A DNA stretch of 64,000 nucleotides. It comes from Corythucha ciliata (taxonomy: Eukaryota; Arthropoda; Insecta; Hemiptera; Tingidae). Under the pieces are notes generated by a model. The model did no database searches. It worked only from the letters and a program-made list of their open reading frames with translations, and was not told the DNA's origin. The translations under genes and the position numbers were made by a program. Location: contig CM075942.1 in NCBI GenBank assembly GCA_038030265.1, positions 70,126,926-70,190,925 of the forward strand, written 5' to 3'. Shown here piece after piece: positions 1-10,377 of this stretch (the stretch's first letter is position 1; each line of letters begins with the position of its first letter).

Positions 1-985
1 TTTAGGACGATCTGATCAGCTAGGGATCCTGATGTTCGGAAGGTCTCAGCTGCTGTATCGCGATCAATCTTCATGGCTTCCAGGTTTTCATTCCATAAAG
101 GTACATAATCTTGGACCTGGCCGCGTGGCACACTCTGCAGGGCTGCCTGTAAGATGGCCTTTGTGATTCCCTCAAGAGACTCCTCAATTTTGTTAGTCAC
201 TAGGTGGACTGTGATGAGCTGGTCCGAAGCAGATGCAAACTTGGTCCAATCTGCCTTTTTGAGGTTCCACCTGGGCCTCCTTTTCTCCTTCAGAGCATAT
301 GGGCCGAGTGACTCGCTAATCAGCAAAATGCTGTGGCCAAATGCACCTGGTGGCGGGATAAGAGCAATGGAAATGCTTGAGGCAATTGAAAAATGGGCCA
401 ACACTGCATCTGGTTTTGATGTTGCACCGGTGTATGCCAAGAATGTGGGCTTCCCATCTAGCGTCCCAACATACTCAACCAAGTTTTCATCAATGAAGTC
501 TTCCCAGGTCTTCCCTACTGGCTCTGTGCGCCCATAGTCCCATCTAGTTGAAGGAGCGTTTATGTCCCCACAAAGGACGCAGCGCCGATCCCAAGTGTCC
601 TCAAGCCAAGTCAGATCAGGGTTATTGCGGGGAGGGTTATACACAAAAAAGAGGCGCCGATGGGTCCGCCCCTTCCACACTTTAAGCTCCACCGCCTCCA
701 GTTTGTCAGGGTCGCCCATCTCCTTCCATACGGAAAACTCCACAGTCAGGGTTGCCTTAGCAGCCAGCAGAATGCCTGACGAGCATTGGCGGCTTCTTGG
801 CAGGGCATATTTTTGGTAGCCGTGATGCTGAAATTTTGTGATGCTGTCCGAAGCCGCTCCTGCCTCCACTACTGCAAAAACATCAACGTCCTTTTCTTTT
901 ACGTGCAGTTGGAGCTCGGAGAACTTGGCCTCAAGTCAGCCCGCCAGCGTTCCAGAACAGAGTCCTCAGCGTGGCCTCGGGTCGC
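1..985 (-). pseudogene. Non-LTR retrotransposon ORF2, endonuclease domain and linker, runs off left edge
   Basis: Read on the minus strand, this is the apurinic-type endonuclease of a non-LTR retrotransposon, the enzyme that nicks target DNA before reverse transcription. The domain opens near 980 with LFWNAGG, changes frame near 935, then stays open to base 1. The metal-binding block reads GDINAPSTRWDYG (plus-strand 533-571), the classic GDFNAP motif, and GHSILLI (about 318-345) sits where SDH is usual. A linker ending NENLEAMKIDRD follows, as expected just before a reverse transcriptase that would lie outside the window. The frame change near 935 and the missing 3' part make this a fragment here. 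Several clades share this endonuclease, so I do not assign one. The plus-strand open frames in this stretch are shadows of it. Confidence 0.8.
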
Positions 986-1290
986 GATCGGGGTAGGCGG
1001 GTTCGGTGGCCTTGAGAAAGGCCGTTGAAATTGTTTGCTTGATTTCCCTGGCGGGAGTCGTTGCAGGGCCGACAGTTTCGGCTCATGATGTGGCTATAAC
1101 GTATTGGGCTGGCGTGCGGCGACAGTGCATACGTTCAGTATCCTCTCTACAGGCTGTGCAACTGCAGAGTGCAATGAGGACGTCCAGGGGCACGGCGAGG
1201 ACGAGTATGCATCAGTAGGGTTCGATTCCCGCTCCGTGGCAGTTTCTTTTTCTCCCGACACATAAAGCACCATGTCACTGTTGTTTATAA
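986..1290. other. Junction sequence between two non-LTR elements, no gene seen
   Basis: No convincing coding region. The minus strand could carry the 3' end of an ORF1 upstream of the endonuclease, but stops interrupt it. A tRNA-type B-box-like string (GGGTTCGATTCCC, about 1218-1230) is present without a matching A box at the right distance or a foldable acceptor stem, so I do not call a tRNA. Confidence 0.4.
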
Positions 1291-3549
1291 AACTACAAGT
1301 CCGAAATAACTTTAATTTCGATACAAAAAAGCTTTAAAACGAATAATGAGGGATTGAGGTTTATTGAGCGCTTAAATGACTTGTTTTCGTTTCTGTATAA
1401 ATTGAACTCTAAAGTCATTCTTGCAGGAGACTTTAATATTGATTTTTTTAAAACGAGCGAAATCAGCTCGGAGGCTAGGCATATTTTTGTGAGTTTCGGG
1501 GCTCATTTGGCTGTTGACGAGATCACAAGGCCGGCGTCGGGCTCCTGTATTGATAATGTTGTCACTACTCTTCCTGAGCATTCCTGTGGGAGTAGGACGG
1601 TGAGACACCTCTTTTCTGATCACCTGGGAATAGTTTTTGACTTCTGCTTGGTGGTTAGTGGGGTGAGTGATACAGTGACGGGGGTACTGCGGAGGGTGTT
1701 GTCCCCGGATAATTTTCTCAGATTTTGCCAGTGGGTTAAACAGATAGATTGGCTTCCTATGTATGCTATGGAGTGGTGTGTGGAGGATAAGGCTGACTTA
1801 TTTATCTCTGCCTTGGTCGGGGTGATTGGGGCTTGTTTCCCTCATCGTGTTGTGGGTCCTAGGTTAGCTAGACACTCGGAAAACAAATGGTACACTGAGG
1901 AGCTTAGATTGTTGAAAAAGAAATGCCTTGAGCTGTACTCCCGGTCCCGCATCAATAATGATGATGTCTCTAGACTGGAATATGCCAGATTTAAAAAGGT
2001 TTACAGAGCAGCTGTACTTAAGGCTAAGCAAGTGTTTCACGGTGTTGTAATCCGTAGGGCTGACAATCAGGCCAGGGCAATGTGGCAGGTGGTTCGTACG
2101 GAAATTGGGAGGAATTCTTCGGAGGTTCCAACTAGTTTGGAGGCGGAAATGTTCCGAGTCCATTTCGGGGACAGTATTGAAGCATTGGTCGCTGGTCGGA
2201 GCCCATCGGTGGTAGGTTGGAAAGACTCTGTCGAGAGACGGGTTCCTGCGTCGTTTTCGTTCTGTCAGGTTAGTGTGGAGGCGGTATTCCGGGAGATAGC
2301 ATCTCTCAGGAATGGCGGAGTGGAGGATATCTTTGGTATGACGGCAACTTTGTTGAAGGCTATCGCAGCATACATTTGTGAACCGTTGGCTCATGAAATT
2401 TTGTTGTCTGGTTGTTTCCCGGCTGTATTGAAGCAGTCCAAAGTTGTGCCTGTTTTTAAAAGCGGCAAAAGGGAAGATGTGGGTAATTATAGGCCTATCC
2501 TTGAAGGATTTATGAAACGTTCAATTAGTGAATACAATTTCGAAAACAATAATCTCTTCTCCTCTAGTCAGTTTGGCTTTAGATCAAATTTGGGTACAGT
2601 CTCGGCTGCCACGAAGCTGGTGGAGGTATGTCTTCAGAGTCTGGAACAGGATAAAGGAGCTTTTATACAATCGTATGATCTGTCGAAGGCATTTGATTCA
2701 GTTCCGCACGACGTTCTTTTGAACAAATTGGCTTGGTATGGGTTTTCCCCCGAGGCTTTGTCTTTGATTCAGTCTTATTTGCAGGATCGGTACAATGCGG
2801 TATGTTTGAATGGGGATATGTCCCAATGGTATCCCGTGTCTTCTGGGGTTCCGCAGGGGTCCAAAGTTGGTCCTCCCCTTTTCTTGGTATTTATTAATGA
2901 CTTACCGGATAGATTTACCTTGCCGCCGTTTCCTTGCCAAACATTTTTGTTTGCGGATGATTTTACTATCCAAATGTCGTGCAATAAACTTGAGGGCGGG
3001 GCCCACTTGCTGGAACATCTGGATGCTGTGAATAATCAGGTTGATTCGTGGTGTTCCTCGAACGGGTTATGCCTCAATCGTGGGAAGACGCAGAGCTTGA
3101 GCCTTACGTTGTCTGGTCGGAGTGATGAGACGCCTATTAAGTTTTTGGGGTTCTGGTTAGACTCGAGGCTTTCATGGGGGGTGCATATTGACAGGTTATG
3201 CAGTAAGTTGGCGACTGGCGTGTTTCTTTTACGGAGGCTCAGGGATGTCATACCAAAGGACGTTGTTAGAGCGGCCTACTTCGCGCATGTGCATTGCCAT
3301 TTGTCATACGGGACTATCCTTTGGGGTGCGGCTCCGGCGGCCATAAGAGCATTCAGATTGCAAAAGAAAGCCATAAGAATCGTAGCTGGTTTGGGCAAAG
3401 GTGAATCCTGTAGAGATAGTTTTAGGGAGTCAGGCATACTGACATTGTCGAGCCTATTTGTGCTCCAGGCCCTTGTTCTTGTCCATAGAGTTTCCTCTCA
3501 TGGAGAGCGTTGGGGACCGCCATTGCTACGATACGAGGCACAAGGGTGA
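1291..3549 (+). CDS. Reverse transcriptase ORF2 (partial, open 753-codon frame)
   Basis: The frame is open from 1291 after a TAA. There is no credible initiator because the element is 5'-truncated; a TTG at 1354 is the first near-cognate codon. Counting from 1354, GDFN near residue 26 and SDHLG near residue 87 are endonuclease motifs. The reverse transcriptase follows: NYRPI near 378, DLSKAFDSVPHD near 436, GVPQGS near 497, FADD in the YxDD position near 533, then the thumb-like LGFWLDSRLSW. The block GVEDIFGM stands where many relatives have SPGPDGI. This layout fits the ORF2 of CR1/Jockey-type elements, which copy their RNA at a nicked target. The frame ends early at 3549; the usual C-terminus continues in another frame. 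Confidence 0.85.
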   Translation, partial: NYKSEITLISIQKSFKTNNEGLRFIERLNDLFSFLYKLNSKVILAGDFNIDFFKTSEISSEARHIFVSFGAHLAVDEITRPASGSCIDNVVTTLPEHSCGSRTVRHLFSDHLGIVFDFCLVVSGVSDTVTGVLRRVLSPDNFLRFCQWVKQIDWLPMYAMEWCVEDKADLFISALVGVIGACFPHRVVGPRLARHSENKWYTEELRLLKKKCLELYSRSRINNDDVSRLEYARFKKVYRAAVLKAKQVFHGVVIRRADNQARAMWQVVRTEIGRNSSEVPTSLEAEMFRVHFGDSIEALVAGRSPSVVGWKDSVERRVPASFSFCQVSVEAVFREIASLRNGGVEDIFGMTATLLKAIAAYICEPLAHEILLSGCFPAVLKQSKVVPVFKSGKREDVGNYRPILEGFMKRSISEYNFENNNLFSSSQFGFRSNLGTVSAATKLVEVCLQSLEQDKGAFIQSYDLSKAFDSVPHDVLLNKLAWYGFSPEALSLIQSYLQDRYNAVCLNGDMSQWYPVSSGVPQGSKVGPPLFLVFINDLPDRFTLPPFPCQTFLFADDFTIQMSCNKLEGGAHLLEHLDAVNNQVDSWCSSNGLCLNRGKTQSLSLTLSGRSDETPIKFLGFWLDSRLSWGVHIDRLCSKLATGVFLLRRLRDVIPKDVVRAAYFAHVHCHLSYGTILWGAAPAAIRAFRLQKKAIRIVAGLGKGESCRDSFRESGILTLSSLFVLQALVLVHRVSSHGERWGPPLLRYEAQG

Positions 3550-3733
3550 TTTAGTCATGCCGTTCTCTCGTCTCTCAAGGGTGATGACGGGCTTCCGGGC
3601 TGTTTCGATTCGGCTATTTAACGCGCTTCCTGGCTCATTCAGGACATTGGGTGCTTCTGAGTTTAAGCGCTCAATAAAGAGACACCTAATAAACAAAGCC
3701 ATCTACTCACTCGAGGAGTTTTTTGACAGCTGA
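3510..3733 (+). pseudogene. C-terminal part of the same ORF2 after a frameshift
   Basis: From about 3510 the conserved C-terminal segment continues in a different frame: a YDTRHKGDLV block, a short hydrophobic segment around RLFNALPGSF, a basic stretch FKRSIKRHL and a stop at 3731-3733. The corresponding C-terminus of the 59 kb relative has the same order (LYNMLPGS, then FNRKLKGLF). A single indel between 3505 and 3530 explains the split, so this copy is not expected to make a full-length protein. Confidence 0.75.
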
Positions 3734-3857
3734 GAATAGACCTCAGGGTTTTGACTGTGATACCTATTTTGTATTGATTATTGTTAAAATGTATTTATTT
3801 TTAGTTAATTGAATTTGACGTTGTAATGCCCGTTATGAGGTTTCTGCAATAAAGTGA

Positions 3858-3858
3858 A

Positions 3859-3899
<41 letters not shown>
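3858..3899 (+). repeat. (TTA)n tail of the non-LTR element
   Basis: About 14 uninterrupted ATT/TTA units directly follow the AATAAA-like signal of the 3' UTR. They are the simple-repeat tail that some non-LTR clades use in place of poly(A). Confidence 0.9.
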
Positions 3900-3900
<1 letters not shown>

Positions 3901-5500
3901 GAAAAACACTAATTTTCAACTCAAACTGAGAAAAAAGTGCTAATTCGCTGCTAAAAATGAAAAAAAAGGCTAATCTGCAGCTGAAAATGAGGAAAACGCC
4001 AAATCGTGGCTAAAATGGAGGAAAATAGCCAATACAAACGAAAGAATCCCTACTGCACTGCTAAAATTGATTAAAAGCGCTAACCCGTGGCCAAAATTGG
4101 TTAAAGTCACTAAATCTTGAAAAATTGACAAAACGCAAATGCGTAGCTTCTGTTCGAGGCTAAAACTAAACAATAAACGCAATCCATAGCAAAAGTTGAA
4201 GGAAGAATGCCAACGTGGGACTGAAGTGTAAAAAAAGAAAAAAACGCAGCTAATATTGAAAAATTCACTATAATTAGTCTGTCATAAATGAATAAAAACT
4301 CTCGTTTTCAGCTCAAATTGGGGAAAAGCATTATTCCCGGCTAAAAATTATTGAAATTACCAATTCGTGGCTAAAATTAAGGTAATTCGCGAATTCACAG
4401 GTTAGAAACGCTTCAAAGTAGCTAAAAATGAAAAAAAAAACTCGCGAAAAAATAGTCGCGGATAAAGAGTGTTGGAATTTCCAATTCCGCCTTCAGACGA
4501 CAACTTTGTGGCTAAATTGAGATAAATGGCAAATTCATGGCTATAAGTAAAAGAAATAACACTGATTCACGGCTACAACTGAGATGAAGCTCTATTGTAC
4601 ATGTATACATGTTAAAATTGAAAATAATTACGAATGCGGTGCCAAAATGTAAAAGAACCCGCCAGTTTGCGGCTAATATCAAGAAAATCAGTAGTGATTC
4701 TGGGTAGAATAAAGAGAAAAGTTAATTTTCAGCCTAAATTGAAACAAAAAGTGCTAATTCACTGTCAAAAATGGAAGAATTGCCGATTTGCAGTAAAAAT
4801 ATCGGAAAACGCCAATTCGTGGCTAAAATGAACAAAATTCGCTGATACACGGGCTAGAAATGGCTACTGCACTGCTAAAATTACGAAAAAGCGCTCATTC
4901 ACGGCTAAAATTGAGACAAATTTCAATTTGCGTAAAAAAATTGGAATTACGCTAATTCGCGGCTTCCTCGGGCAACTTTGAGGCTAAAATGCAGAAAAAG
5001 CGCTAATTTATGGCTATGAGTGAAAAACTCGGCAATTCGCGGCTAAAACTGAGACGAAATCGCTATTCCGGAGCGTATGGTTATGGTGAACAAAAAATAC
5101 TAATTTGTGGTAAACATTTCGAGAAAACCGGTATTTTACGGCTAATATTGAGTAATTTTTAGCTCATACTGAGTAAAGCGCTAGAAAGAATAGCTTATTT
5201 GCAGCTAACATTGTGGAAAACGCCAACTCGAGGAAAGTTAAAGAAACATCTCTGATTTAAAAAATCTACTTTGCTGCTAAAGTTGGGGAAAAGCGCGTAT
5301 TCATGCCTATAAGGTGAGGGGGATTACCCCGCTAATCCGTTGCTAATTTGCGGCGAAAAGCGCTAATTTGCTGTTAAAGTTGACAAAAAGCACAATTCGC
5401 GGTTTAGACTTGGCGTGAGCGCTGTTTAGCGGGATAGGTTGTGGAAATAGGGGTAATTTGCCTACAATATATGGAAAAGGCCTTGGCTAAAATTAGGAAA
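3900..5500 (+). repeat. Degenerate ~30-bp tandem repeats, family F1
   Basis: The block consists of imperfect units close to GCTAATTCGCGGCTAAAA followed by TTGAGAAAAA. Starts at 3939, 3969, 3998 and 4028 give a period of 29-30 bp, with later slippage and divergence. The same unit fills 22420-23500 and 44390-45300 in this orientation and 50780-51665 in the opposite one. No open frame of note. Unlike the 22 kb and 44 kb blocks, I see no terminal inverted repeats around this one. Confidence 0.85.
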
Positions 5501-5750
5501 AGGCCTAAGAGGTTACCAATAGAGGTTTTTATGTATAGTTAGAGACTTTTAGGGACCTCTTGAAGATTTCCGCATAGGTACAGGGGCGGAACCACCCGGG
5601 GGGGGGGGGTAATTGCGGTAACTACCCCTTCATGTATGAGATCGTGCAGAATTTTTACATGTTGAGAAATGTATCATTAGTGTAGAGGGCTGCACCTTGG
5701 TGCCTATTAGATCTATGCCCGTGAGTGCTTTACTCTTCAGTGGTCTGACC
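5501..5750. other. Unassigned sequence with an hAT-like terminus
   Basis: A CAGGGGCGGAACCACCC string near 5581 looks like an hAT left end and runs into a G homopolymer. I found no partner end downstream, so this is at most a relic. Nothing else is recognisable. Confidence 0.3.
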
Positions 5751-6205
5751 AGCAAAATTATTCAAACGATCCTTGCGATTTTCAACATGCTAAAAATCAT
5801 TAAAACCTCATGTGAAGCGGTCCTTTGAATGTAACTGAATGTGAACGCTCGCCAAAGCATCAAAATATATCGTTCCGGCAGCTGGCTGTCGAACAGAGTG
5901 GATTTCACTAGTACTACATAATACGAATTTCGACGTTATTAGTGAATTAGGGATTATTGTGCAGAAATAGATGAATTAAAGTAGAGAGTCACACTGAGTG
6001 GTAATTTTTGTCAAATACATAATAGCAAATTAACCAAAAACTTCGAAATTCATAGTAGTAAAAGCCAGCTTGCTGGGGCGACAATTTTTAAAACTTTAGT
6101 GGGCGTTCACAGCCAGTTCCATTCAAAGTCCGATGCGAGGTTTTCATGACGTACTTATAGCATGTTGAAAGTCGCAAGGATTGTTTGAATTTTGCAGGTT
6201 AAAAC
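5751..6205. mobile_element. Inverted-repeat (MITE or foldback-like) element
   Basis: Two diverged arms of about 145 bp, 5751-5898 and 6062-6205, are reverse complements (for example CATTCAAAG then GAGGTTTT then GCATGTTGAAA then TCGCAAGGAT) around a spacer of about 160 bp. A third, more diverged copy of the right arm follows at 6285-6360 (GAACGCTCAC, TTGAATGGGGCTC, GGAAAGTCG). No coding capacity. I could not define target duplications. Confidence 0.6.
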
Positions 6206-6477
6206 AAGCGATTTTGACGAGAAGAAAAATCACTCTTTTCTTCTTTAAGAAAACTTGTCATTTTTGCTAAAAAATTGCCAATTAATTAAACGAACGCTCA
6301 CGAGTAATTTTGAATGGGGCTCATTGAAGAAGTTTTTATGATCCATGGAAAGTCGATAGGGCAGATTTATTTAGTATGGTTGACTTTTTTCGAAAATCAA
6401 AAATCCCCGTATCGTACAATCTTAAGGAGCTGCCAAGGTGACAAAAAATAATAATTTTTTTAAACTTAAACTTAAAA

Positions 6478-6690
6478 GTTTCTTACTTGTATTTTGTTAA
6501 GACTCCACACACGGAGCAACTAAAAAAGAACGCATTTGAGAAACTGCATGTTTTCTGATAAGTGACCAAAAACAAACTGGCTGGAGACTCGAGTTACTTG
6601 CCAGTTTCTTTCGAGTCTCTTCCTTTGTATTTTAATGAGACTCCACACACGGAGTTATTGAAAGAAAACGCGTTTGAAACTGAAGAAACT
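6478..6690 (+). repeat. Pair of ~80-bp direct repeats
   Basis: Both copies run from a CTTNTATTTT start through GACTCCACACACGGAG to AACGC then TTTGA then AACTG, at about 6485-6557 and 6620-6690. They are diverged but collinear. Function unknown; the sequence up to 7280 is otherwise T-rich and unrecognised. Confidence 0.6.
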
Positions 6691-7280
6691 TGACACATTT
6701 TGGTAGTGGAGGAACTCTATTCTGAATATTTTTAACTGGCATGCAGTTGAATACAACTACATAAAAATAAAAAATATAGGTGAAAAAAGAAAAAAATATG
6801 TTGTTACGGAAGCCCGGTTGGTACCTGCGCTCTCCTGGGAAAAAAGAGAGTTTTTTTTTTTCCTTCCGTGTCGGCCGGAAAAAAGTGAAAAAACCATTGA
6901 GTCTTACACCAACGGTCGCTCGGACGAGACGTTTTTTTCCTCTTTTTGTTTACAAAACGAAGTGACGCATTCAATTTGACGACAATTTCTCGCGTCTTCA
7001 TAGTTCGACGATAACTCTTTAATTAATTTTTCCAGGTCAGTGCCGCATGATAATTCACTCAACTCTTCGCCGTGTAAAGAACAATTAAATTTTATGCATA
7101 CTTCTTCCTACTGCTTATACCAGTACCTAGAATTCAAATACAGTCCACTAAAGAAAAGAAATTAACAAAACAAAATAAGTAAATAAAGTAGAAATAAATA
7201 AGTAAAGTAAGTAGAAATAAATAAGTAAGTAAAGTACAGACGCTCGAAGGGTAAAGACGTTTATTGCATCTCTTTTCGTG

Positions 7281-7639
7281 ATGTCTGTTTTTTGTGCCGC
7301 TTGTCGTGAACCTGTTGTTGAGGAGGAAGGTGCTTCGGTGCGTGTGGACAGACGTGTCATTATTTTTGCTGCTCTGTTTCGGAGAGGAATTTCGTGAAAA
7401 TGAGCTCCGAATACAAAGGTAAATGGAAATGCCTTAATTGTAAGCAGGGAGTTCAGGGGGCATCAGTGAATAAGCAGGGCAACCTGGCCACTCAAGAGGA
7501 CATCCAGATGGTTCTGAACTCTATTGCTGAGTTGAGCAAAAAAGTCGATAGCATACCTATGTTCGAAAAAACACTGGGCGAGCTTCAGGAATCAGTTAAT
7601 TTCATCAGTAAACAGTTCGATGATTTCAAAATGGATATT
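7281..7639 (+). pseudogene. ORF1 fragment of a CR1-like element: broken PHD-type finger plus coiled coil
   Basis: An ATG at 7281 starts MSVFCAACRE. After a frame change near 7335 the remaining zinc ligands follow (CGQTCHYFC, then WKCLNCK). A heptad-like segment (IQMVLNSIAELSKKVDSI, then FEKTLGELQESVNFISKQ) comes next. This order, PHD finger then coiled coil, is that of the ORF1 at 19766-20733, an RNA-binding chaperone-type protein in such retrotransposons. The copia element at 7640 is inserted at its end. After removal of the copia element and one target copy, the frame meets TAA at once, so the host copy was already only a fragment. Confidence 0.6.
7635..7639. repeat. Left 5-bp target-site duplication of the copia element
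   Basis: ATATT here matches ATATT at 11907-11911 on the other side of the element. Five base pairs is the usual integrase stagger for copia. Confidence 0.85.
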
Positions 7640-7754
7640 TGTTGGAAGCTGTAATTTTATAACCACATGACTTTTTATATTTTGTTGTTTCTGGTCTTTA
7701 ATTCGATCTAATAAAAAAGTGTTTTTCCTGATCTTGTCCTTCATAAATTCATCA
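7640..7754 (+). repeat. Left LTR of the copia element
   Basis: 115 bp starting TGTTGGAAGC and ending AATTCATCA. I compared it base by base with 11792-11906 and saw no difference. An AATAAAAAAG string near 7710 may serve as the polyadenylation signal. At 115 bp this is short for a copia LTR. Confidence 0.93.
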
Positions 7755-7767
7755 GGTTATGGTCCCT
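7755..7767 (+). promoter_or_regulatory. Primer-binding site, initiator-Met half-tRNA type
   Basis: GGTTATGGTCCC immediately follows the left LTR. It differs by one base from the complement of the anticodon region of initiator tRNA-Met. Copia elements are known to prime from that internal region with a cleaved half-tRNA rather than from the 3' CCA end. Confidence 0.75.
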
Positions 7768-7840
7768 ATTTCATCGCTTCCTTTGATTTGAAAACCAAAT
7801 TAGTCGGTCCGTCTATTCTCACCAATCAAAATTTTTTGAA

Positions 7841-9562
7841 ATGACTTCCGTCTTGTCACGCGTGGAATCGTTGTCGAAGGACAATTACGACACGTGGAAA
7901 ATGCAAATGGAGGCTCTCCTGATTAAGAACGATGCCTGGGATTTCGTGAATGGCAATAATCAGAAGCCGGTCTCTACAGCTACAAACGGAGCTGAAGTCA
8001 CTGAATGGCTGAGAAATGACCGGAAGGCAAGATCAGACATAATTTTGAGTATTAGTCCCTCGGAATTGAAACAAATCAAGAATTGTGAAACTTCCAGAGA
8101 AGTATGGGTAAAATTGGAAAACATCTATCAGTCGAAAGGACCTGCTCGAAAGACTACCTTACTCAAACAATTGACCCTTCACTGTATGGAAGAAGGTGGT
8201 GATATACACCAACATTTGAACATCTTCTTCGACGCAGTTGACAAGCTGAAAGACATGGAAGTCGAAATAAATCGAGACCTGCTAGCTATCATGCTGCTCT
8301 ACAGTCTACCATCTAGCTTTGAGAACTTTCGTTGTGCCATAGAATCGCGAGACGAACTACCCGATCCTGAATTTTTGAAAATTAAAATTATGGAAGAATA
8401 TGACGCGCGAAAGAATAGTGCATTGAATATACCGGAAAATGCAATGTATTCGTCGAAAAAGAAATGGGTAAAATCGAGTAATACCACCGGGAAACCTGTC
8501 GGAAACACGGAACAAAGTGGAAAATTCAAGTTTCGTTGTCATCGGTGTGGAAAATACGGTCATAAAGCCGTCGACTGTCATACACATCAAGATAAAACAA
8601 GGAATGATGCAAGAAATGCTGAAGACATTAGTTTTTACTGCTGGAATAGCATTTCTGAAAGTCGTTCTGTCGACAATTCGTCATGGTGTCTCGACAGTGG
8701 TGCTACTTCCCACTTGTGTAGCAAATCTGAAGATTTCCACCACATAGAAAATGTGAACAACGCGCATTTAAATCTTGCAGACAACAGCACTACGAAAATT
8801 AAGTCAATCGGTGTCGCTTCTTTTAAAGCAGACGTGTTCGGAAACGTCAAAAACGTCACTCTCGATAGGACACTCTACGTTCCTAGTCTTCGAACTAACT
8901 TATTGTCAGTAAGCAAAATGGCTGATAAAGGGTATGAAATACTTTTTCGAAAATCGGACGTTTTAGTTTTTGGACCCGATAAAGACGTCAAGCTTGTAGG
9001 CGATCGAATTGGTGATTTATACTTCGCCCGAACCTCTAAGGGTTCAGCCTGCAAAGTCTCGATGGAAGAAAATCGGAATTCCAAACTAGATTTATGGCAC
9101 CGTCGACTTGGTCATGTTAATTTTCAAGATTTAATAACCGCCGTGAAACAAGACACAATACAAGGAGTAGAAAACGTTGACTTGAGAAATAAATCGGTCA
9201 ACTGTGACACGTGCTGCAAGGGTAAAATGACTCGTACTCCCTTCCCGAAATCTTCGAACAGAAAATCAGATCTGCTTGATATCGTACACACTGACGTTTG
9301 CGGGCCATTTCGTACGGAATCAAACGGAAAAGCAAAATATTTCGTTGAATTTATCGATGACAGGTCACGTTGGTGTGAGGTGAGATTTTTGAAGTCTAAA
9401 AATGAAGTCCTAGAAAAAACTGAAGAAGTCATAAATCTCATGGAAAACAAGCATGGTATCACTGTCAAAGTGTCAAGTGCATTCAATCAGACAATGGCAC
9501 TGAGTATGTCAATAAGTAATTTGACAAATTGCGTAAAAAGCGTGGCATCTCAAGGAGGCTGA
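7841..9562 (+). CDS. Copia gag, protease and integrase N-terminal part
   Basis: The 573-codon frame starts at the ATG at 7841. A capsid-like gag region comes first (YDTWKMQMEALLIKND; then the DEL...EEYDAR segment). A CCHC zinc knuckle lies near residues 233-246 (CHRCGKYGHKAVDC) and the protease active site DSGATSH near 285. The integrase zinc-binding region is HRRLGHVNF with CDTCCKGK, and its first catalytic Asp is in HTDVCGP near residue 483. Correct coding stops near 9475, where the frame leaves the conserved second-Asp region; the last ~25 residues are out-of-frame sequence. Gag packages element RNA, protease matures the polyprotein and integrase inserts the cDNA. Confidence 0.9.
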   Translation: MTSVLSRVESLSKDNYDTWKMQMEALLIKNDAWDFVNGNNQKPVSTATNGAEVTEWLRNDRKARSDIILSISPSELKQIKNCETSREVWVKLENIYQSKGPARKTTLLKQLTLHCMEEGGDIHQHLNIFFDAVDKLKDMEVEINRDLLAIMLLYSLPSSFENFRCAIESRDELPDPEFLKIKIMEEYDARKNSALNIPENAMYSSKKKWVKSSNTTGKPVGNTEQSGKFKFRCHRCGKYGHKAVDCHTHQDKTRNDARNAEDISFYCWNSISESRSVDNSSWCLDSGATSHLCSKSEDFHHIENVNNAHLNLADNSTTKIKSIGVASFKADVFGNVKNVTLDRTLYVPSLRTNLLSVSKMADKGYEILFRKSDVLVFGPDKDVKLVGDRIGDLYFARTSKGSACKVSMEENRNSKLDLWHRRLGHVNFQDLITAVKQDTIQGVENVDLRNKSVNCDTCCKGKMTRTPFPKSSNRKSDLLDIVHTDVCGPFRTESNGKAKYFVEFIDDRSRWCEVRFLKSKNEVLEKTEEVINLMENKHGITVKVSSAFNQTMALSMSISNLTNCVKSVASQGG

Positions 9563-10377
9563 CCGTTCCGTATAATCCTGAACAAAATGGTATCTCAGAA
9601 AGAAAAAATCGAACTCTTTTGGACATGGCACGTTGTCTCCTTATCGAATCAGGACTCCCACCATCTTTTTGGGCAGAAGCTGTCTACACAGCGAACTATT
9701 TGAGGAACAGGTGCCCAACAAAGAGTCTGACTGGGAAAACACCTTATGAAATCTGGAATGGGAGGAAACCAAACGTAAGCCACCTGAGAATATTTGGTTC
9801 TAAAGTATTTTGTTTGAACAGATCACTGAACAAAGGGAAATTATCATCTCGAAGTCGAGAAGGAATCCTTGTTGGATACTCTGAGGAGTCAAAAGGGTAC
9901 AGAGTTTGGATCCCTGAAGAAAGAAAAGTGGAAATCAGCCGTGATGTCAGTTTTATTGAGTCAATAGACACTAAGAAGGAACGTCAAGATTCTATTGATC
10001 GATTGCTGGACGTCAAACAATTCGAAAATAATGAACCACCAGTTATTGAAGTCATAACGCAAAGCCACGGTAGAAAAGGACTTATCCCCTTGGAAGAATC
10101 TAAACCCCCTCAAGACGACCTTGTTTCCGTACAAGACGAGTCTGAAGTAGAGGTCGAAAAAAACGAAGAAGGAAATGCTGACGATGAAGAAAGAAGCCAG
10201 CCAAATATTCTTCGAAGAATACGCCGAACCATAAAAATACCAGAAAAACTGCGCGACTACGTTCTATTAACTTATAAACAAGCTATCAACTCGAGTGATC
10301 ATTTGGAATGGGAGAAAGCAATTGAAGAAGAAAAGGAGGCTCTTAAAAAAAAACAGAACATGGACTCTCGTAGATAG
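9476..10377 (+). pseudogene. Copia integrase catalytic core continuing in a second frame
   Basis: This frame carries the second catalytic Asp (SDNGTEY at about 9487-9507), an in-frame TAA at 9517-9519, then the third catalytic residue in NPEQNGISERKNR. The GKTPYEIW and RIFGSKVF blocks of the copia integrase C-terminal region follow, with an acidic linker after them. It ends at 10377 because a run of nine A at 10345-10353 shifts the frame at the integrase to reverse-transcriptase boundary. Two breaks lie at the entry (frameshift and stop) and one at the exit. Confidence 0.88.

Larger units (their letters stand above)
1291..3899 (+). mobile_element. 5'-truncated CR1/Jockey-like non-LTR retrotransposon with (TTA)n tail
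   Basis: The element holds the end of an endonuclease domain, a complete reverse transcriptase, a C-terminal segment in a second frame, a 3' UTR with AATAAA-like signal and a (TTA)n tail. Its 3' end (TTGACGTTGTAATGCCCGTT near 3814, then CAATAAA) is shared with the element ending at 59296, so the two belong to one family. The 5' end lacks the N-terminal half of the endonuclease. I found no target-site duplication. Confidence 0.8.

Noticed and set aside
154..1218. Plus-strand open frames of 70-127 codons
   Set aside because: They lie opposite a minus-strand endonuclease with clear motifs and show no domain of their own.
1215..1240. Possible tRNA 3' end (GGGTTCGATTCCC)
   Set aside because: No A box at proper distance and no acceptor stem can be folded.
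3900..5500. CRISPR-like array
   Set aside because: The units are degenerate with no constant-length unique spacers, and this is eukaryotic transposon-rich DNA.
5581..5625. Start of a further hAT element (CAGGGGCGG)
   Set aside because: No matching right end or target duplication found downstream.
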